From JAGPUQ01 sp041594335 (GTDB lineage Bacteria > Pseudomonadota > Gammaproteobacteria > Pseudomonadales > Porticoccaceae), in the NCBI GenBank assembly GCA_041594335.1, contig JBFHML010000001.1, forward strand, positions 1-64,000: DNA of 64,000 nucleotides. Reading direction: 5' to 3'. Positions 60,891-64,000 of the stretch are shown one piece after another; within the stretch, counting starts at the first letter, position 1; each line of letters starts with the position of its first letter. The translations under genes and the position numbers were made by a program. The notes under the pieces were generated by a model. That model was not told the DNA's origin and did no database searches. It was given only the letters and a program-made list of their open reading frames with translations.

Positions 60891-61693
60891 GGCCACAATT
60901 GGTGTAATGCAGCGGACACGGGCGCGACCGCAGCGACGTCGAGTGCAGGGTTCCAGGGTTCAATCGACGCAATCGGCTCGACTCCGCGGACTGCATTGCA
61001 GGCAAAGGCGGCTTGCACCTGCGACAACGCAAAAAGCGAAACCTCGGTTTCGAGCACGGCTTCGCCGAGTGCGGGAAACACGGTGTCCAGCAATAGTTCA
61101 CGCATGACACCGCGCACGCCGGCATCCGATAGTATGGGCGTGTGCCAGCCGGTGGCAGTTTTGAAAAAAACATTTCCCGACAGCATCTCGATTACCCGAT
61201 TACTACTGTCCAGCAGCAGACCCTCACACTCGGGCGCCAGCTCTTTGGCCGCGAGAACCTGATCAAGCCGATTGAGGTGTTTGAGTCCGGCTAGCGCTGG
61301 GGTATGCGGCAAACGATGGGTGCAGACCTGTACCTGCAGCGGCAACCGAGGCATTGGCGGTGGACGGAAACCAAGAATTCGCGTGGACCGCGCATCGGCG
61401 AGCGGCCGATACCCAAAACCCGCCGCTCCGGCGGTCACGATGAGCTTTGCCACGCCGTCATCTGGCCACAGCCGCAACGCCTGCAGCAGCTCCCGCTCCA
61501 GCAGCGCCTCATCCAGCGGGATTCCCAGCAACCGCGCGCCGCGCACCAGCCGCGCGCGGTGCCGAGGCCAGAGCGGAATCTCACCCCGATCCACACGCAT
61601 GGTCTCAAACAGTCCATGCCCGTAATGCAGACCGCGGTCGCCGGCACCGATGCTGTCGGCAATCGCGCCATCAATCAGCCAGATGCCGCTCAA
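60875..61693 (-). CDS. pabC: Aminodeoxychorismate lyase
   Basis: 272 aa starting at TTG 61693 with GAGG seven bases upstream; no nearby ATG fits. Fold-type IV PLP: DRGLHYGHGLFETMRV, GVAKLIVTAGAAGFGYR, PLP Lys138 in LKHLNRLDQVLAAKEL, EGLLLDSSNRVIEMLSGNVFF. It makes p-aminobenzoate for folate. fabF, usually immediately upstream, is missing. Confidence 0.93.
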   Translation of the reverse strand: MSGIWLIDGAIADSIGAGDRGLHYGHGLFETMRVDRGEIPLWPRHRARLVRGARLLGIPLDEALLERELLQALRLWPDDGVAKLIVTAGAAGFGYRPLADARSTRILGFRPPPMPRLPLQVQVCTHRLPHTPALAGLKHLNRLDQVLAAKELAPECEGLLLDSSNRVIEMLSGNVFFKTATGWHTPILSDAGVRGVMRELLLDTVFPALGEAVLETEVSLFALSQVQAAFACNAVRGVEPIASIEPWNPALDVAAVAPVSAALHQLWPCFAD

Positions 61694-61767
61694 GCCGGAG
61701 CCTCGAAGCCTACGACAATGGACGAAGAAAGGAGAGAACTATCCACTCGGAGAGGATAGAGGGGATA

Positions 61768-61787
61768 CCGCCGGTCCGCGCCGGCGG
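61768..61787 (-). terminator. Hairpin between acpP and pabC
   Basis: CCGCCGG, loop TCCGCG, CCGGCGG in the 115-base gap where fabF would normally stand; a second 6-bp hairpin CTATCC/GGATAG is at 61739-61759. No T-run, so attenuation or mRNA processing after the abundant acpP message is more likely than full termination. Confidence 0.4.
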
Positions 61788-61808
61788 CCCAAAACAAGCT
61801 GGGCGCAA

Positions 61809-62045
61809 TCAGCCCAGGTTGTTTTCGATATAGTCGATCGCATCCTGGACGGTAGCCAGCTTTTCAGCGTCTTCGTCGGGGATTTCGGTGTCGAATTCCT
61901 CTTCGAGGGCCATGATCAGCTCCACCGTATCCAGCGAGTCGGCGCCGAGATCATCGATAAAAGAAGAATCGGGCTTGACGTCTTCTTCCTTGACCCCCAG
62001 CTGCTCGGCAACCATTTTGATGACGCGCTCTCGTGTGTTGCTCAT
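61809..62045 (-). CDS. acpP: Acyl carrier protein
   Basis: 78 aa, very acidic. 4'-phosphopantetheine Ser37 in LGADSLDTVELIMALEEEFD. N-terminus SNTRERVIKMVAEQLGVKEEDV. It carries acyl chains in fatty-acid synthesis. Preceded by a 155-base spacer, enough for its own promoter. Confidence 0.97.
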   Translation of the reverse strand: MSNTRERVIKMVAEQLGVKEEDVKPDSSFIDDLGADSLDTVELIMALEEEFDTEIPDEDAEKLATVQDAIDYIENNLG

Positions 62046-62144
62046 GATTAACCATCACTCCTGTTGTGCCACATGTTATGTGAGACGGCTCCGGTCGGCG
62101 GCCTGGTGCCGTTGGAGCCAGAGCGCTCCGCGGTAACGGCGCGC

Positions 62145-62150
62145 ATTTTA
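62145..62150 (-). promoter_or_regulatory. Candidate -10 for acpP
   Basis: TAAAAT on the minus strand in the fabG/acpP spacer, about 100 bases before the acpP start. The -35 is poor. A GGCTCC/GGAGCC inverted repeat lies between it and the gene. Confidence 0.3.
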
Positions 62151-62200
62151 CCCAAAAACCCTTAGCGCGTAACTGCCGCGATAGGTTCCCGCCAAAACGT

Positions 62201-62944
62201 TCAACCCATGTACATACCGCCATTGATCTGAATCGTCTCACCGGTGATGTACGCCCCGCCGTCACCGGCGAGGAACACCACCATGGCGGCGATTTCCTCG
62301 GGTTGGCCCAATCTGCCCAGCGGGATGCTGGAAAGCATCGCTGTTCGACTCGCCTCGGGCAGTTCTCGCGTCATATCGGTATCGATAAAGCCCGGCGCAA
62401 TGGTGTTAACGGTAATGCCGCGCGAGCCCAACTCTTTCGCTAGGGAACGGCCAAAGCCCTCGACGCCCGCTTTGGTGGCAGCGTAGTTGGCCTGCCCTGC
62501 ATTACCCATGGATCCCACCACCGAGCTGATATTGATGATGCGTCCCCACCGCGCCCGGGTCATGGGTCGCGCGCAACTCTTGCTCAGCCGATAGACGGCC
62601 CCCAGATTGGTTTCAATGACATCGCTCCACTCCGTCTCCTTCATGCGCAGCAGCAGATTATCGCGGGTGACACCGGCATTGTTGACCAGGATCTGAGGGG
62701 CACCGAAGGCTTCTTCCACTGCCTGAACGACCGTTGTTACGGCGTCGGCGTCGCGCACATCGAGGGCCATCCCCTGCCCCCGGATCTCCAGTTTCTGGAG
62801 CCGCTCGGTGATTCGTTTCGCACCAGCTTCCGTGGTCGCAGTGCCCACCACGATCGCTCCAGCTTTGCCCAACGCATCGGCAATCGCCGCTCCGATGCCG
62901 CGAGAGGCCCCGGTGACCAAGGCAACCTTATCCGAAAGACTCAT
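62201..62944 (-). CDS. fabG: 3-oxoacyl-ACP reductase
   Basis: 247 aa SDR. TGASRGIG at 11-18, NNAG at 88-91, catalytic Asn113/Ser140-141/Tyr154/Lys158 (NISSVV, YAATK), and a C-terminal GGAYITGETIQINGGMYM. It reduces 3-oxoacyl-ACP with NADPH. It sits 32 bases after fabD. Confidence 0.96.
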   Translation of the reverse strand: MSLSDKVALVTGASRGIGAAIADALGKAGAIVVGTATTEAGAKRITERLQKLEIRGQGMALDVRDADAVTTVVQAVEEAFGAPQILVNNAGVTRDNLLLRMKETEWSDVIETNLGAVYRLSKSCARPMTRARWGRIINISSVVGSMGNAGQANYAATKAGVEGFGRSLAKELGSRGITVNTIAPGFIDTDMTRELPEASRTAMLSSIPLGRLGQPEEIAAMVVFLAGDGGAYITGETIQINGGMYMG

Positions 62945-62976
62945 TGCTCGATTCTCCGTAGTTCAAAACGGGTAGG

Positions 62977-63918
62977 TCAGCCCGCCACAGCCGCCAGGGC
63001 GGCATCTAGACTGGCCCCATCCTCCGTGGCATAGGACGCGATCTCCGGCGCGATGCGCTTGTTGAGACCGGCGAGAACCCGCCCGGGACCGCATTCAACC
63101 GCCACTCGGACCCCGGCACCCCGGAGAGCGGCCACGCAATCCACCCAGGGGACAGGACTGTAAATTTGCTCGGCCATAAGCCGGCGAATGACGGCGGGAT
63201 CGGCTTCCGTACGAGCATGCACGTTGTGAATCACAGGGATCGCCGGCGCCGTGAAGGCGGTCGCAGCAATATCTGCGGCCAGCCGCTCGGCGGCGGGCCG
63301 CATCAAGGGGGTATGAAAAGGCGCGCTCACGGGCAGTGCCAAAGCGCGCTTGGCACCGGCGCGCTTGCAAGCCTCGACGGCGCGCTGCACTGCCCCAGCA
63401 TGGCCGGCAATCACCACTTGGCCCGGGGCATTGTAATTGACCGCCTGCACAATCTCCCCATCGACCGCAGCGCTATTACAGCAATCTTCGATCTGGGCTG
63501 TCTCCAACCCCATCACCGCGGCCATGGCACCTACACCGGCGGGCACCGCTTCCTGCATGTAAGCACCGCGCTTACGCACGAGTTCTACTGCATCCTCAAA
63601 GCCCACCACACCGGCACAGACCAAAGCTGACCACTCTCCGAGACTGTGCCCGGCAAGCAGCACAGGCCGAGCACCACCCAACTCTCCCCACAGTCGCCAC
63701 AAGGCAACACTGGCGGTGAGCAACAACGGTTGGGTCCGCTCTGTCTGCGCGATTTCCTCGGCGCTACCCCGCTGACACAGCGCCCAAAGATCGTAACCAA
63801 GGGGCCGCGAGGCTTCTGCGAAGGTTTCTAGCACCTGTGGATAGGTAGCGGCCAGGTCTGACAACATGCCAATTTTCTGCGACCCCTGACCGGGGAAAAC
63901 GAAGGCAAGCGTATTCAA
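62977..63918 (-). CDS. fabD: Malonyl-CoA:ACP transacylase
   Basis: 313 aa. FVFPGQGSQKIGML start, nucleophile Ser92 in GHSLGEW, catalytic His in SAPFHTPLM. The start codon is TTG at 63918 (LNTLAFVFPGQ); its SD GAGGA overlaps the TGA of the upstream gene. It loads malonyl onto ACP. Confidence 0.95.
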   Translation of the reverse strand: MNTLAFVFPGQGSQKIGMLSDLAATYPQVLETFAEASRPLGYDLWALCQRGSAEEIAQTERTQPLLLTASVALWRLWGELGGARPVLLAGHSLGEWSALVCAGVVGFEDAVELVRKRGAYMQEAVPAGVGAMAAVMGLETAQIEDCCNSAAVDGEIVQAVNYNAPGQVVIAGHAGAVQRAVEACKRAGAKRALALPVSAPFHTPLMRPAAERLAADIAATAFTAPAIPVIHNVHARTEADPAVIRRLMAEQIYSPVPWVDCVAALRGAGVRVAVECGPGRVLAGLNKRIAPEIASYATEDGASLDAALAAVAG

Positions 63919-63927
63919 TGGAAATCC

Positions 63928-64000
63928 TCAAAATCCGTCGTGTTTCGAATGCTCTGGGCGGGGCTGGGCGAGATACTGAGCGATCCGCTCGGGTAATCGG
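63928..64000 (-). CDS. C-terminal end of an upstream gene, possibly plsX
   Basis: Partial: only 23 codons and the stop are visible (RLPERIAQYLAQPRPEHSKH, then DGF). The stop overlaps the fabD SD, so it belongs to the same operon. The text does not look like the FabH C-terminus, which normally ends in a glycine-rich GxGxxWG segment. LPERIAQYLAQ recalls the PlsX end (QVPQRIAARLES in E. coli), which would give plsX-fabD as in Pseudomonas. The evidence is thin. Confidence 0.4.
   Translation of the reverse strand, partial: RLPERIAQYLAQPRPEHSKHDGF

Overview
The window is a chromosomal segment of a gammaproteobacterium with high G+C (roughly 60% or more by eye). The evidence is gene order: acpP/fabG/fabD with pabC-mltG-tmk-holB-pilZ-tatD, asmA-mutY-yggX, hisB-hisH-hisA, a glrK-qseG-glrR two-component operon, and close matches to enteric or pseudomonad BolA, TtcA, CysB and PilZ. 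A Chromatiales/Ectothiorhodospiraceae-like or hydrocarbon-degrader-like lineage fits the mix (oadGAB, iron-sulfur APS reductase, IPTL-CTERM protein, flavin oxidoreductases). That placement is inference; no rRNA gene is present. No CRISPR array, insertion sequence or complete prophage was seen. There is one tRNA gene, tRNA-Phe(GAA).

Layout. 0-2 kb: the 3' part of an alanine-rich repeat protein and an outer-membrane beta-barrel protein. 2-5.4 kb (minus): the glrK-qseG-glrR envelope-stress-type operon. 5.5-8.2 kb: a TIGR03084-like protein, a 68-aa unknown, OmpW and BolA. 8.2-11.5 kb (minus): the oadG-oadA-oadB sodium-pumping, biotin-dependent oxaloacetate decarboxylase. 11.6-18.8 kb: housekeeping genes argS, macrodomain, ttcA, DUF547, bioA and trpS, plus a phage-like lysozyme-fold candidate. 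18.9-27.9 kb: an accessory redox block with an FMN 2-hydroxyacid dehydrogenase, a GlcD-like/GlcF-like pair, a cyclase-family hydrolase, a GlcG-like protein, a GMC oxidoreductase, a phosphotransferase and a dienelactone hydrolase. 28-29.3 kb: an IPTL-CTERM surface protein and a DUF2905 membrane protein. 29.4-35.2 kb: hisBHA, asmA-mutY-yggX and tRNA-Phe.

35.2-46.3 kb is the most distinctive region. A LuxR-type response regulator and a 1116-aa hybrid histidine kinase, whose sensor part is an NCS1-permease-like membrane domain plus a nine-cysteine segment, are divergent from a UrtABCDE-type ABC transporter, a formamidase/acetamidase (FmdA) and an FmdB zinc-ribbon protein. A 16-bp inverted repeat lies between the two arms. 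I read this as a short-amide or urea sensing, uptake and hydrolysis module in which a transporter-like domain serves as the sensor.

46.4-50.5 kb: a RibD-C reductase, a second phosphotransferase and two LLM-class flavin oxidoreductases. 50.5-54.5 kb: sulfur genes (APS reductase cysH, cysB with a perfect 20-bp palindrome upstream), a cytosolic 5'-nucleotidase and a D-cysteine desulfhydrase-like enzyme. 54.5-64 kb (minus): yajC, bcp, mdh, a dimeric-type dUTPase, tatD, pilZ, holB, tmk, mltG, pabC, acpP, fabG, fabD and the C-terminal end of a gene that may be plsX. fabF is absent from its usual place between acpP and pabC, and fabH is probably absent before fabD.
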